From Sphingosinicella sp. YJ22 (lineage in GTDB: Bacteria; Pseudomonadota; Alphaproteobacteria; Sphingomonadales; Sphingomonadaceae), in the NCBI RefSeq assembly GCF_011320075.1, contig NZ_JAANPA010000037.1, positions 1 to 32,488 of the forward strand: a DNA stretch of 32,488 nucleotides, in the 5' to 3' direction. Every line of letters begins with the position of its first letter. The first letter of the stretch is position 1. The notes below the pieces were generated by a model, which worked only from the letters and a program-made list of their open reading frames with translations, was not told where the DNA came from and ran no database searches. Position numbers and translations under genes: made by a program. This document shows positions 15,289 to 24,292 of this stretch, one piece after another.

Positions 15289-16356
15289 TTGCGTATCGCC
15301 CAGATTGCCCCGCTTGCCGAGGCGGTTCCTCCGCGCCTTTATGGCGGCACCGAACGCGTGGTGTCGTGGCTGACCGAGGCGCTCGTCGACCTCGGCCATG
15401 ATGTCACCTTGTTCGCCAGCGGCGATTCGACGACTTCGGCACGGCTGGTGCCCTGCGTCGAGCGCGGGCTGCGGCTCGCCGGCATCAACGATCATGTCGC
15501 CTCCACGCTGGCGATGCTCGATCGGGTGCAGCGCAGCGCCGACCGCTTCGACATCCTCCATTTCCACGTCGACATGCTGCATTTCCCGATGTTCCGGGAG
15601 CGTGCGGGCCGGTGCCTGACGACCTTGCACGGCCGCCAGGACATGCCGGATTTCTGGCCTGCCTACCGAACCTTCCCGGAGATGAAGCTGGTGTCGATCT
15701 CCGACGCGCAGCGCGCGCCCATCGCCGACGCCAATTTCATCGGAACGGTCTATCATGGGCTGCCCGAAAGCCAGATCGCCCCCGGCGACGGCGCGGGCGG
15801 CTATCTCGCCTTCATCGGCCGCATATCGCCGGAAAAGCGGCCGGACCGGGCGATCGAGATCGCGCGACAGGCCGGCATGAGGCTCAAGATCGCGGCGAAG
15901 ATCGACCGCGCCGACACGGACTATTTCCGGGATGTGATCGAGCCGCTGCTCGGCGACCCGACGATCGAGTTCGTCGGCGAGATCGGCGATGCGGACAAGC
16001 CCCGCTTCCTCGGCGATGCCGCGGCCATGCTCTTTCCGGTCGACTGGCCGGAACCGTTCGGGCTGGTGATGATCGAGGCGATGGCGGCAGCGACGCCGGT
16101 CATCGCCTGGCGCAACGGCTCGACTCCGGAAGTGATCGACCATGGCCGCTCGGGCTGGCTGGTGTCGTCCATCGACGAGGCGGTGGCGGCGGCAAAAGCG
16201 GTTCGCGCTCTTCCGCGCGCGGGCGTTCGCGACTGCTTCGAGGAACGGTTCACCGCCAAACGTATGGCCCGCGACTATCTGCGCATCTATGAGGGTCTTG
16301 CCGCGCCTGCCGGCCGCCAGATGTCGGGTGCCAGGCCGATCACTCTCGTCGCCTGA
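15289..16356 (+). CDS. Family 4-like glycosyltransferase (GT-B fold)
   Basis: The 355-residue protein has a GT-B layout. The N-terminal part is RIAQIAPLAEAVPPRLYGGTERVVSWLTEAL, with the glycine-rich acceptor loop. The C-terminal donor domain includes FIGRISPEKRPDRAIEIARQ and the E-x7-E motif E255 to E263 in PEPFGLVMIEAM. It is therefore a retaining GT4-type enzyme using a nucleotide-sugar donor in the cytoplasm. Donor and acceptor are unknown. AAGGAG at 15275-15280 lies eight bases before a TTG at 15289, where homologous proteins typically start. A GTG at 15283 is only two bases from the site and less likely. The next gene, a debranching-enzyme homologue, begins six bases after the stop, so the two form an operon. 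Confidence 0.88.
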   Translation: MRIAQIAPLAEAVPPRLYGGTERVVSWLTEALVDLGHDVTLFASGDSTTSARLVPCVERGLRLAGINDHVASTLAMLDRVQRSADRFDILHFHVDMLHFPMFRERAGRCLTTLHGRQDMPDFWPAYRTFPEMKLVSISDAQRAPIADANFIGTVYHGLPESQIAPGDGAGGYLAFIGRISPEKRPDRAIEIARQAGMRLKIAAKIDRADTDYFRDVIEPLLGDPTIEFVGEIGDADKPRFLGDAAAMLFPVDWPEPFGLVMIEAMAAATPVIAWRNGSTPEVIDHGRSGWLVSSIDEAVAAAKAVRALPRAGVRDCFEERFTAKRMARDYLRIYEGLAAPAGRQMSGARPITLVA

Positions 16357-16362
16357 GGCCGA

Positions 16363-18561
16363 ATGAACGAGCTATCCCGCCTCGCCGACTGGCATTCCCC
16401 ACCGGGCCAGCCGGAAGTCTATCATATCGAGGCGACCAAGTCGCTCGTCGACCGGCCGCTGCGCACGCTCAAGAATGACGATCTCTTCGGGGTGTTCGAT
16501 CGCCAGGGCGACTGCGTCGGAGTCCAGGGCGCTCCCGACGGCCTGTTCTTCCGCGACACCCGGTTCCTGTCGTTGCTCGAGTTGCGCCTCGGCGGCCTCG
16601 CGCCGATGCTGCTGAGCTCGGTTCTGCTCGACAACAACAGCGCGCTGTCGGTCGACATGACCAACGCCGACCTGCACGACGCCGAGGGCAAGGTCTGGGT
16701 GCAGCGCGACAGCCTCCACGTCGGTCGGACCAAGTTCCTGTGCGGCAATTCGTGCCACGACCGGATCACCATTCGCCGCTTCGACCCGCTGCCTGGGCCG
16801 GTCCCGGTCGACCTCCACATCGGCGCCGACTTCGCCGACCTGTTCGAGGTGCGCGGAGAAGTGCGCGAGCAGCGCGGCCAGATGCGGGCCGAGAGGGTCG
16901 ACGGACGGAGCCTGCGTTTCGTCTATCGGGGCCTCGACGGAGTGGAGCGGCGCACGACGCTCCAGTTCGACCCGGCGCCCGAGCGGCTGACGGTGCAGTC
17001 GGCGCACTGGCAGCTCGACCTGGCCGAGCGCGACCGCGCGTCGATCTACGTTCGCACAACCTGCGATTCCGACGGCCGGCCGAGCGCGCGGCCGAGCGGC
17101 TTCGCCCGGGCCTATCGCACGACCCGCCGCGCCAGCCGCGCCCGAGCGGCGCGGCTGCACAGCGTGTCCTCGTCCAACCAGCTGGTCAACGCGGTGTTCA
17201 ACCGAGCCGCCGCCGACATCGATATGCTGCTGACCGAGACGGAATATGGCCTTTATCCCTATGCCGGCATTCCCTGGTACAGCACGATCTTCGGCCGCGA
17301 CGGGATCATCACCGCGCTTCAGCTGCTGTGGGCCGCGCCGGACATCGCCAAGGGCGTTCTGCGCGCGCTTGCGCTGACCCAGGCGACCGACGTCGATCCC
17401 GCCGCCGACGCCGAGCCCGGCAAGATCATCCACGAGATGCGCGGCGGCGAGATGGCCGCGTTGGGCGAGGTCCCGTTCCGCCGTTATTACGGCACGGTCG
17501 ACGCGACGCCTTTGTTCGTGATGCTGGCCGGCGCCTATCTCCAGCGCACCGGCGACCTCGACACGATCCGTGCGATCTGGCCGAACATCGAGGCGGCGTT
17601 GGACTGGCTCGACCAGCATGGCGACAGCGACGGCGACGGCTTCGTCGAATATCACCGCCTCACCGAGCGCGGTCTCGCCAACCAGGGCTGGAAGGACAGC
17701 CACGATTCGATCTTCCACGCCGACGGATCGCTGGCCGAGGGGCCGATCGCCTTGTGCGAGGTTCAGGCCTATGCCTATGCCGCCCGCCTCGCCGCCGCCG
17801 ATATCGCCGATGCGCTTAGCGACGGCGAACGCTCGCTCCGGCTCAGGGAGCAGGCCGACCGGCTACGCCGGCAGTTCGAGGAGCAATTCTGGCTGGAGGA
17901 TCTGGGCTGTTACGCGCTGGCGCTCGACGGCCGCAAGCAACCGTGCCGGATCCTGTCGTCCAATGCCGGGCACGCGCTGTTCACCGGGATCGCCAGCCCG
18001 GAGCGCGCCGAGCGCCTCGCCGCTTTGTTCATGGACCGGCCCTTCTTCACCGGCTGGGGCATCCGCACCATCGCCAACCGCGAGCCGCGCTACAACCCGA
18101 TGTCCTACCATAACGGCTCGGTGTGGCCGCACGACAACGCGCTGATCGCGATGGGCCTCGCCCGCTACGGCTACAAGGCGCAGGCGGCGCGGATCTTCCA
18201 AGGCCTGGTCGAGGCCGCGACCTATGACGAATTCTCGCGCCTGCCCGAGCTGTTCTGCGGCTTCTCGCGCCGCCGCGGCCGCGGCTTCACCGCTTATCCG
18301 GTGGCGTGCGCGCCGCAGGCCTGGGCGGCCGCCGCGCCGTTCGCGCTCGCCGCCGCCGCAGCGGGCCTCGAGATCGACCAGAAGGAGGCCTGCCTCAAGC
18401 TCCATTATCCGGTGCTTCCGCCGATCGTCGACGCGATCACGCTGCGCGACATTGAGGTCGCCGGCTCGCGCCTCGACGTCAACCTGCGCCGAAGCCATGA
18501 CGACGTGACGGTCGAGGTGATCCGGCGCCAGGGCGACGCCGGCGTGATGATCCTCAAGTAG
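16363..18561 (+). CDS. Amylo-alpha-1,6-glucosidase-like glycoside hydrolase (glycogen-debranching family)
   Basis: The 732-residue protein has an N-terminal beta-rich domain (about 35-270) of the debranching-enzyme N-terminal type (LKNDDLFGVFDRQGD, GLFFRDTRFLSLLELRLGG). An (alpha/alpha)6 barrel of the MGH1/GDE_C type follows, with GIPWYSTIFGRDGIITALQLLW, GWKDSHDSIFHADG and YHNGSVWPHDNALIAMGL. Such proteins trim alpha-linked branches of glycogen or related glucans. In bacteria this subgroup often pairs with a GT4 enzyme, as here, and its real substrate is not settled. The ATG at 16363 lies six bases after the glycosyltransferase stop. Its last eight bases overlap the convergent alkB gene. No signal peptide is present, so it is cytoplasmic. 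Confidence 0.87.
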   Translation: MNELSRLADWHSPPGQPEVYHIEATKSLVDRPLRTLKNDDLFGVFDRQGDCVGVQGAPDGLFFRDTRFLSLLELRLGGLAPMLLSSVLLDNNSALSVDMTNADLHDAEGKVWVQRDSLHVGRTKFLCGNSCHDRITIRRFDPLPGPVPVDLHIGADFADLFEVRGEVREQRGQMRAERVDGRSLRFVYRGLDGVERRTTLQFDPAPERLTVQSAHWQLDLAERDRASIYVRTTCDSDGRPSARPSGFARAYRTTRRASRARAARLHSVSSSNQLVNAVFNRAAADIDMLLTETEYGLYPYAGIPWYSTIFGRDGIITALQLLWAAPDIAKGVLRALALTQATDVDPAADAEPGKIIHEMRGGEMAALGEVPFRRYYGTVDATPLFVMLAGAYLQRTGDLDTIRAIWPNIEAALDWLDQHGDSDGDGFVEYHRLTERGLANQGWKDSHDSIFHADGSLAEGPIALCEVQAYAYAARLAAADIADALSDGERSLRLREQADRLRRQFEEQFWLEDLGCYALALDGRKQPCRILSSNAGHALFTGIASPERAERLAALFMDRPFFTGWGIRTIANREPRYNPMSYHNGSVWPHDNALIAMGLARYGYKAQAARIFQGLVEAATYDEFSRLPELFCGFSRRRGRGFTAYPVACAPQAWAAAAPFALAAAAAGLEIDQKEACLKLHYPVLPPIVDAITLRDIEVAGSRLDVNLRRSHDDVTVEVIRRQGDAGVMILK

Positions 18562-19129
18562 CGCGCAGCGTCCGCAGGGTGATCGAGTAGCGCAGCGCGT
18601 TCACCGCGGCGATGCTGTGCTCCCATTCGGTGCGCGCCGGCCCGCGCAGCAGATAGGCGGAGCGCGGTTCGGCGGACAGGGTGAAGCGGCGCCACTTCGC
18701 GCCGTCTCTGAGGCGGAAGCGCAGCGGCGCCGGAGCGCCGAGCGACACGCCGACGACGTCGCCGAAGACGGGTCGGTCACGATGCCAGCCGATGCCGGCG
18801 CCCGGCGCATATTCGATGATGAGGGCGTGGACGAAGGCATCCGGCGCCACCCTCGCCAGTTCGGCGGCCCGGTCGCGGACGGGGAGCAGCCAGTCGGGGA
18901 ACGGCTCGGCCTGCTTCAGCCCGCTTCCGTCGAACCTGTATTCCATTCCGAACGAAACGGTGCGGCGGTTGCCCTCGAAGCCGTGGAACTGGAACGGCGC
19001 GAAGGGCAGGGCGGCGATGCGTTCGGTCAGCCCCGCTTCCTCCTCCGCGCTCAGGAAGGCAAGGCGGTAGACCAGCCCCTCCGGTAACCCGGGTGCCGCT
19101 TGCCCGAACAGATTCGCCTGATGCTTCAT
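18554..19129 (-). CDS. alkB: AlkB-like Fe(II)/2-oxoglutarate-dependent nucleic-acid demethylase
   Basis: The 191-residue protein has the AlkB iron site H116-R-D118 (GWHRDRPVF) and H171 (EHSIAAV). The 2-oxoglutarate-binding arginines are R180 and R186 in LRYSITLR, with the same 6-residue spacing as E. coli R204 and R210. The nucleotide-lid region includes FHGFEGNRRTVSFGMEYRF, which resembles the short bacterial and ALKBH2/3-like forms. It should remove 1-methyladenine and 3-methylcytosine lesions from DNA or RNA by oxidation. An in-frame TTG 36 bases upstream exists. The ATG at 19129 is preferred, because MKHQANLFG is a usual family start. It is divergent from panB. No Ada-type regulator is nearby. 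Confidence 0.9.
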   Translation of the reverse strand: MKHQANLFGQAAPGLPEGLVYRLAFLSAEEEAGLTERIAALPFAPFQFHGFEGNRRTVSFGMEYRFDGSGLKQAEPFPDWLLPVRDRAAELARVAPDAFVHALIIEYAPGAGIGWHRDRPVFGDVVGVSLGAPAPLRFRLRDGAKWRRFTLSAEPRSAYLLRGPARTEWEHSIAAVNALRYSITLRTLRAT

Positions 19130-19193
19130 GGCCGGGACAACGCACGACGTCGCGGCTTTTGCCAAGCATCGTCGCAGGGGCTAATCGTTGCGC

Positions 19194-20051
19194 ATGTCCA
19201 CCTACACGATCGACAGCTCGACGAGCCGCGCCAACCCGCAGCCGACGCCCGGCAAGCGCCTCACCGTTCCCGCCCTGCGCGACCGCAAGGGCGGCGCTCC
19301 GATCGTCGCGCTCACCGCCTATACGATGCGCTTCGCCCAGCTGCTCGATCCGCATTGCGACCTGCTGCTGGTCGGCGACAGCCTCGGCCAGGTCATCTAC
19401 GGCCTGCCGTCGACGGTGCCGGTGACCCTCGACATGATGTGCAACCATGGCGCCGCGGTGGTGCGCGGGTCGTGGCATGCCCTGGTCGCGGTCGACATGC
19501 CGTTCGGCTCCTATGAGGAGAGCCCCGAGCAGGCGTTCCGCAATGCCTCGCGAATCCTCAAGGAGACCGGCGCAGCGGCGGTGAAGCTGGAAGGCGGCGA
19601 GGCGATGGCCGAGACGGTCGCGTTCCTCAGCGCGCGCGGAATCCCGGTGATCGGCCATGTCGGGCTCACCCCGCAGGCGGTGAACGCGCTGGGCGGCTAC
19701 CGGGCGCGCGGCCGCGACGATGCCGAGGCGGCCAAGATCCTCGCCGACGCGCGCGCCGTCGCCGAGGCCGGCTGCTTCCTGCTCGTCCTCGAAGGGGTGA
19801 TGGAGGAGATTGCGGTCGAGGCGACCAGGACGGTCGCCTGCCCGACCATCGGCATCGGCGCCTCGGCCCAGTGCGACGGCCAGATCCTGGTCACCGAGGA
19901 CATGCTCGGACTGTTCGAGCGCACCCCGCGCTTCGTGCGCAAGTTCGGCGACCTCGCCGGCGAGATCAGCCAGGCGGCCGAGGCCTATGCGGCCGAAGTG
20001 ACGGCGCGCAGCTTCCCCGGCGAGGGCCAGATCTACCGCCCCAAGGCCTGA
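19194..20051 (+). CDS. panB: 3-methyl-2-oxobutanoate hydroxymethyltransferase
   Basis: The 285-residue enzyme transfers a hydroxymethyl group from methylenetetrahydrofolate to 2-oxoisovalerate, making ketopantoate for pantothenate and CoA. Family signatures are [40 protein letters not shown] (metal-binding Asp in GDS), [20 protein letters not shown] and [22 protein letters not shown]. Two starts compete. The ATG at 19194 lies 13 bases from AGGGG (19176-19180), and an in-frame TTG at 19188 lies seven bases from it. Protein similarity favours starting near MST, so ATG is given. panC is not in the window. The following yfgM-like gene is separated by 175 bp. Confidence 0.95.
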   Translation: MSTYTIDSSTSRANPQPTPGKRLTVPALRDRKGGAPIVALTAYTMRFAQLLDPHCDLLLVGDSLGQVIYGLPSTVPVTLDMMCNHGAAVVRGSWHALVAVDMPFGSYEESPEQAFRNASRILKETGAAAVKLEGGEAMAETVAFLSARGIPVIGHVGLTPQAVNALGGYRARGRDDAEAAKILADARAVAEAGCFLLVLEGVMEEIAVEATRTVACPTIGIGASAQCDGQILVTEDMLGLFERTPRFVRKFGDLAGEISQAAEAYAAEVTARSFPGEGQIYRPKA

Positions 20052-20226
20052 CCGCGGCGGGTTCAGGCTGATGAAAGGCGCAAGCCCAGAAGATGCCTTG
20101 ATTGGCTTTTAGGGATTCATCTTCCGTTGGCGCAGTCTTGCCGGTAAGAACCGCCCGGCCGCCGGCAACGGGGTTACCACGCGGGTTGGACAGGCGGCGC
20201 CTTCATCCGCACTTCGGAGAATGACT

Positions 20227-21021
20227 TTGGCGGTCAAGCCAAGAGACGACGATGCCTTCCTGCGTGAAGTCGACGAGGAGCTGCGCCGCGAGCAGCTCAG
20301 CAGCATCTTCACCCGTTACGGCTGGTGGATCATCGGCGGCGCGGTGCTTCTGCTCGCCGCGACCGGCGGTGCGATCTGGTGGAACCAGCGCCAGGCCGCG
20401 CAGGCCGGCGAAGGCTCGCAGAAGCTCGTCCAGGTGATCGAGCAGCTCGACGCCAACAATGCGCGCGGCGCCTCCGCGGCGATCGACGAGCTCGCCGCGA
20501 GCGACCGCGCCGCCTATCGCTATTCGGCGCTGTTCCTGCGCGCCAATGCGCAGATCCAGACGAACGCCATTCCGGCCGCGATCGCGACTCTGGGCAGCAT
20601 CGCCGGCGACGAGAATGCGCCGCAGCCCTATCGTGACGCCGCTCTGATCCGCCAGACTCAGCTCGAATATGACCAGCTTCCGCCGGCCCAGGTGGTGCAG
20701 CGGCTGCAGGGCTATGCCCGGGCCGGCAATCCCTGGCTCGGCACGACCGGCGAGATGGTCGCCGTCGCACTGATCCGCCAGCAGCGCTTCCCGCAGGCGG
20801 CGCAGATCCTGTCGGCGATGGCGCGCGACCCCGGCGTTCCGGAAAGCATCAAGTCGCGCGCGATCCAGATGGCGAGCGCGCTCGGGGTCGACGCGGTGCA
20901 GCTCGACCCGAGCATCGAGCAAGCGGTCCAAGCCAGCGCCGGCGCGGGAGCGCCGGGCGCAGCGGCACAGGGTGCAGCGACACAGGGGAACGACGTGGCA
21001 GCGAGGGACGCCTCCCAATGA
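20227..21021 (+). CDS. YfgM-like membrane-anchored TPR protein
   Basis: The 264-residue protein has a short cytoplasmic N-terminus (FLREVDEELRREQLSSIFTRYG), one membrane helix (WWIIGGAVLLLAATGGAIWW, about 32-51) and a periplasmic TPR-like helical domain. This is the YfgM/TPR_21 family, which binds the SecYEG translocon and periplasmic chaperones in E. coli. The C-terminus is an Ala/Gly/Gln-rich tail. Start choice: an ATG at 20221 almost touches its GGAGA site, whereas a TTG at 20227 is seven bases away. The TTG gives an MAVKPRDDDAFLREVDEEL start, as I expect for relatives, so TTG is chosen. Its stop overlaps the bamB start (ATGA), so the two are translationally coupled, matching the conserved yfgM-bamB-der order. 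Confidence 0.88.
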   Translation: MAVKPRDDDAFLREVDEELRREQLSSIFTRYGWWIIGGAVLLLAATGGAIWWNQRQAAQAGEGSQKLVQVIEQLDANNARGASAAIDELAASDRAAYRYSALFLRANAQIQTNAIPAAIATLGSIAGDENAPQPYRDAALIRQTQLEYDQLPPAQVVQRLQGYARAGNPWLGTTGEMVAVALIRQQRFPQAAQILSAMARDPGVPESIKSRAIQMASALGVDAVQLDPSIEQAVQASAGAGAPGAAAQGAATQGNDVAARDASQ

Positions 21022-22379
21022 AGCGAGTAATTGTATCGGTTGCGATGGTGGGCCTGCTGGCCGGCTGCGGCGTGCTTGACCGCGGGCGCGGCCCGACCAC
21101 GCCGACGCTCGGCGAGCGCACCGCCGTGCTCAGCACCGAGACGACGGCCGAGGTCGACCCGGCGCTGGCGCAGGTGCCGGTGGTCGTGCCGGGCCCGGTC
21201 GCCAACCGCGACTGGCCGCAGCCGGGCGGCAACGCGGCCAAGTCGATGACTCATGTCGCCTTCGGCGCCGCTCCGACCCAGGCGTGGCGGGTGAGCATCG
21301 GCACCGGCAGCGGCCCGCAAGCGCGGCTCGCCGCGGAGCCGGTCGTCGCCGACGGCAAGGTGTTCACGATCGACACCCGCGCCACGGTTCGGGCGTTCAG
21401 CGCCGCCAACGGCCAGCAGGTGTGGCAGACCCAGGTGCGCGGCGAGCAGGCGAGCAGCGAGACCCTGTTCGGCGGCGGCGTCAGCTATGACAACGGCCGC
21501 CTCTACGTGACCAACGGGGCCGGCTACGCCGCCGCGCTCGACGCCAATACCGGCGGGCAGGTGTGGATCGTCCGCCCGGCTGGGCCGCTGCGCGGCGCGC
21601 CGACCATTGCCGCCGGCAGCGTCTACGTGATCACCCAGGACAACCAGATCTTCGCGCTTCGCCAGGACACTGGCGCCACTCAGTGGAACGGCACCGGCGC
21701 GGTCGAGCTGGCGGGCGTGTTCGGCACCGCCGCGCCGGCCTTCTCGCAGAGCACGGTGGTGGCCGGTTTCTCGTCGGGCGAGCTCACCGCCTATCGCTAC
21801 GAGAACGGCCAGGTGGTGTGGCAGGACGCGCTCGCGCGTACCGGCGTCAGCACCATCGTCGGCAATCTGAGCGACATCGACGCCGACCCGGTGATCGACA
21901 ATGGCCGCGTGTTCGCGGTCGGCCAGGGCGGCCGAATGGTCGCGGTCGAGCTGGTCACCGGCCAGCGCGCCTGGGAGCTCAACATCGCCGGCATCTCCAC
22001 GCCTTGGGTGTCGGGAGACTGGGTGTTCGTGGTCACCGACCGCGCGCAGCTGCTCGCCGTCGCCCGCGGCTCGGGCCGAATCCGCTGGATCTCGCAGCTG
22101 CAGGGCTTCCGCGAGCCGGAGCGACGCAGCGAGAACAGCCGGACCGGCCAGGTCACCGTGCGGCCCGGGCAGGGCCAGATCTTCTGGCGCGGCCCGGTCC
22201 TCGCCGGTGGGCGCCTGGTGCTGCTGAGCTCGACGGGCAATATCGTCTTCGCCAACCCGGCCGACGGCGCCATCGTCCAGACGATCAGCGGCACCACGCC
22301 CTTCTCGCTGCCGCCGGTGGTGGCCGACGGGACGATGTACACGCTCGACGACATGGGCATGCTGACAGCCTGGCGGTAA
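21018..22379 (+). CDS. bamB: Outer membrane protein assembly factor BamB
   Basis: The 453-residue lipoprotein has the signal RVIVSVAMVGLLAGC with lipidated C17. The mature protein is a PQQ-like beta-propeller with repeats such as AFSAANGQQVWQTQV, AALDANTGGQVWIV, FALRQDTGATQWN and VAVELVTGQRAWEL. BamB is a periplasmic scaffold of the BAM complex and binds BamA to help insert outer-membrane beta-barrels. A low-complexity linker (about 18-65) precedes the propeller. It overlaps the yfgM-like gene by four bases and is followed by a terminator-like hairpin before der. The position between yfgM and der is the conserved arrangement and strengthens the call. Confidence 0.93.
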   Translation: MKRVIVSVAMVGLLAGCGVLDRGRGPTTPTLGERTAVLSTETTAEVDPALAQVPVVVPGPVANRDWPQPGGNAAKSMTHVAFGAAPTQAWRVSIGTGSGPQARLAAEPVVADGKVFTIDTRATVRAFSAANGQQVWQTQVRGEQASSETLFGGGVSYDNGRLYVTNGAGYAAALDANTGGQVWIVRPAGPLRGAPTIAAGSVYVITQDNQIFALRQDTGATQWNGTGAVELAGVFGTAAPAFSQSTVVAGFSSGELTAYRYENGQVVWQDALARTGVSTIVGNLSDIDADPVIDNGRVFAVGQGGRMVAVELVTGQRAWELNIAGISTPWVSGDWVFVVTDRAQLLAVARGSGRIRWISQLQGFREPERRSENSRTGQVTVRPGQGQIFWRGPVLAGGRLVLLSSTGNIVFANPADGAIVQTISGTTPFSLPPVVADGTMYTLDDMGMLTAWR

Positions 22380-22383
22380 AACA

Positions 22384-22413
22384 AAGGGGCGCCCTCGGCG
22401 GGGTGCGCCCCTT
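22384..22413 (+). terminator. Probable intrinsic terminator after bamB
   Basis: AAGGGGCGC (22384-22392) pairs perfectly with GCGCCCCTT (22405-22413). It starts five bases after the bamB stop. The downstream tract is only TTACGCCTT, so termination may be partial and der may be reached by read-through. Confidence 0.6.
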
Positions 22414-22455
22414 ACGCCTTGACCTGCCGGGACCTAACCGCCACCTCGCGCCGCT

Positions 22456-23811
22456 ATGGCGCTTCCAACTCTCGCGATCGTCGGCCGGCCGAATGTCGGC
22501 AAGTCGACCCTGTTCAACCGGCTGGTGGGCAAGCGCCTCGCGCTGGTCGACGACCGGCCGGGCGTGACCCGCGACCGGCGCGAGGGCGAGGCGAGCCTGA
22601 TCGGGCTCGACTTCACCGTCATCGACACCGCCGGCTATGAGGAGGAGGACCCGGAGACGCTTCCGGGCCGAATGCGCGCCCAGACCATGGCGGCAGTGCG
22701 CGACGCCGACGCCGTCCTGTTCGTGATCGACGGCCGCGCGGGAGTGACCCCGCTCGACGAGGAGATCGCCCGCTGGCTGCGCAGCGAGACCGTCCCGATC
22801 ATCCTCGCCGTCAACAAGGCCGAGGGCAATGCCGCGCAGAGCGGTATTCTCGACGCCTATGCCCTGGGCCTCGGCGAGCCGATCGCGCTCAGCGCCGAGC
22901 ATGGCGAGGGCATGGGCGACCTGTTCGAGCAGCTGCTGCCCCATTTCGACCGGCCGGAGGGGGAAGAGCCCGAGGACGAGGACGGCACCGGCCCGCTCAA
23001 GCTCGCCATTGTCGGCCGGCCCAATGCCGGCAAGTCGACCCTGATCAACCGGATCCTCTCGGAAGAGCGGCTGCTCACCGGTCCTGAGGCCGGCATCACC
23101 CGCGATTCGATCGCGATCGACTGGCTGTGGAAGGGGCCCGACGGAAGCGAACGGCGGGTGCGGCTGATCGACACCGCCGGGATGCGCAAGAAGGCGAAGG
23201 TCCAGGACAAGCTCGAGAAGCTCGCGGTCGCCGACGCGCGCCGAGCGGTCGACTTCGCAGAGGTCGTCGTGCTGCTGCTCGACGCCACGCTCGGCCTCGA
23301 GGCGCAGGATTTGCGCATCGCCGACTCCGCGCTCCAGGAGGGCCGCGCTCTCGTCATCGCGATCAACAAGTGGGACGTCGCCGAGGGCGGCAGCGCCCTC
23401 TACAACGGCATCCGTGCTGCGCTCGAGGAGGGGCTGTCACAGATCCGCGGCGTTCCGTTGCTCACCGTATCGGCGGCGACCGGCAAGGGGCTCGACCAGC
23501 TGCTCGCGGCCGCCTTCGAGGTGCGCGAGGCGTGGTCTCGGCGAGTCCCGACCGGCGAGCTCAACCGCTGGTTTGAGGCGGCGGTGGAGAAGAACCCGCC
23601 GCCGGCGCCCGGCGGCAAGCGGATCAAGCTTCGCTACATCACCCAGACGAGCAATCGGCCGCCGACCTTCGTCGTGTTCGGCACCCGCACCGACCAGCTC
23701 CCCGACAGCTATCGCCGGTACCTGATCAACGGCCTCCGCAAGGAGCTCGGCTTCGGCGCGGTGCCGGTGCGACTGAACCTCAGATCGACCCGCAACCCGT
23801 ACGATAAGTAG
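22456..23811 (+). CDS. der: Ribosome biogenesis GTPase Der (EngA)
   Basis: The 451-residue protein has two tandem GTPase domains. The first has [16 protein letters not shown] and NKAEG. The second has [19 protein letters not shown] and NKWD. A C-terminal KH-like domain ([41 protein letters not shown]) follows. Der is needed for 50S subunit maturation and is usually essential. The ATG at 22456 has no obvious ribosome-binding site, but the conserved N-terminus starts there. An acidic linker ([12 protein letters not shown]) separates the G domains, as is usual in the family. It follows bamB by 76 bp. Confidence 0.97.
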   Translation: MALPTLAIVGRPNVGKSTLFNRLVGKRLALVDDRPGVTRDRREGEASLIGLDFTVIDTAGYEEEDPETLPGRMRAQTMAAVRDADAVLFVIDGRAGVTPLDEEIARWLRSETVPIILAVNKAEGNAAQSGILDAYALGLGEPIALSAEHGEGMGDLFEQLLPHFDRPEGEEPEDEDGTGPLKLAIVGRPNAGKSTLINRILSEERLLTGPEAGITRDSIAIDWLWKGPDGSERRVRLIDTAGMRKKAKVQDKLEKLAVADARRAVDFAEVVVLLLDATLGLEAQDLRIADSALQEGRALVIAINKWDVAEGGSALYNGIRAALEEGLSQIRGVPLLTVSAATGKGLDQLLAAAFEVREAWSRRVPTGELNRWFEAAVEKNPPPAPGGKRIKLRYITQTSNRPPTFVVFGTRTDQLPDSYRRYLINGLRKELGFGAVPVRLNLRSTRNPYDK

Positions 23812-23832
23812 GGTCGCGTCAACGACCCATTT
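23811..23832 (+). terminator. Possible short terminator after der
   Basis: GGGTCG (23811-23816) pairs perfectly with CGACCC (23823-23828) across a CGTCAA loop, followed by ATTT. It starts at the last base of the der stop codon. Confidence 0.45.
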
Positions 23833-23881
23833 ACCGTTCGCGCCCTAGATATTCGGACGGCTTGGTGCTGGGGACTATTTG

Positions 23882-24292
23882 GTGCTGGACGAAGCGAACG
23901 ACGACATCGTTGACTGGGCGGTCTTTACTTCGGTGAGGGCGGAGCTCGGCGCGAACTTCATTCGCATCCTCGGCTATTTCCGCGAGGACGGCGAGAAGGC
24001 GGTCGCGCGGATCGAGGAGGCGATGCACCGCCGCGACGCCACCGCCATGGTGCTGCCCGCCCATACGATGAAGTCGGAAGCCAAGCAGTTCGGCGCGATG
24101 CCGCTGTCGCTGCTCGCCGAGGAGATCGAGGCGGTCGCCCGTCGCAGCGTCGAGACTCGGCTGCCGCCCGACGAGATATTGCCGCAGGTCGCCAAGCTGC
24201 GCCCGCTCTACGAGCACACCATCGCCCTACTCGACCAGCGCGCCAACCCGCTCCAGACCCGCCGCCCGACCGCTTTCGGCCGCCGCGGCTAA
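23882..24292 (+). CDS. Orphan Hpt (histidine phosphotransfer) domain protein
   Basis: The 136-residue protein is a four-helix Hpt domain with the phospho-accepting H61 in LPAHTMKSEAKQFGAMPLSLLAEEIE. The canonical signature is HxxKG, and here it is H-T-M-K-S, so the Gly after Lys is Ser. The flanking helix pattern is otherwise typical, so phosphorelay activity is still likely. Hpt proteins shuttle phosphate between receiver domains of hybrid kinases and regulators. No kinase or receiver is adjacent, so its partners are elsewhere. Start choice: a GTG at 23882 is seven bases from GGGGA (23870-23874) and is preferred to a TTG at 23879. It converges with the DUF418 gene and overlaps it by four bases. 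Confidence 0.82.
   Translation: MLDEANDDIVDWAVFTSVRAELGANFIRILGYFREDGEKAVARIEEAMHRRDATAMVLPAHTMKSEAKQFGAMPLSLLAEEIEAVARRSVETRLPPDEILPQVAKLRPLYEHTIALLDQRANPLQTRRPTAFGRRG

Noticed and set aside
14497-16143. 548-codon open frame opposite the hydrolase and glycosyltransferase genes
   Set aside because: It spans two well-supported genes and a strong plus-strand terminator. Its composition is that of an antisense frame.
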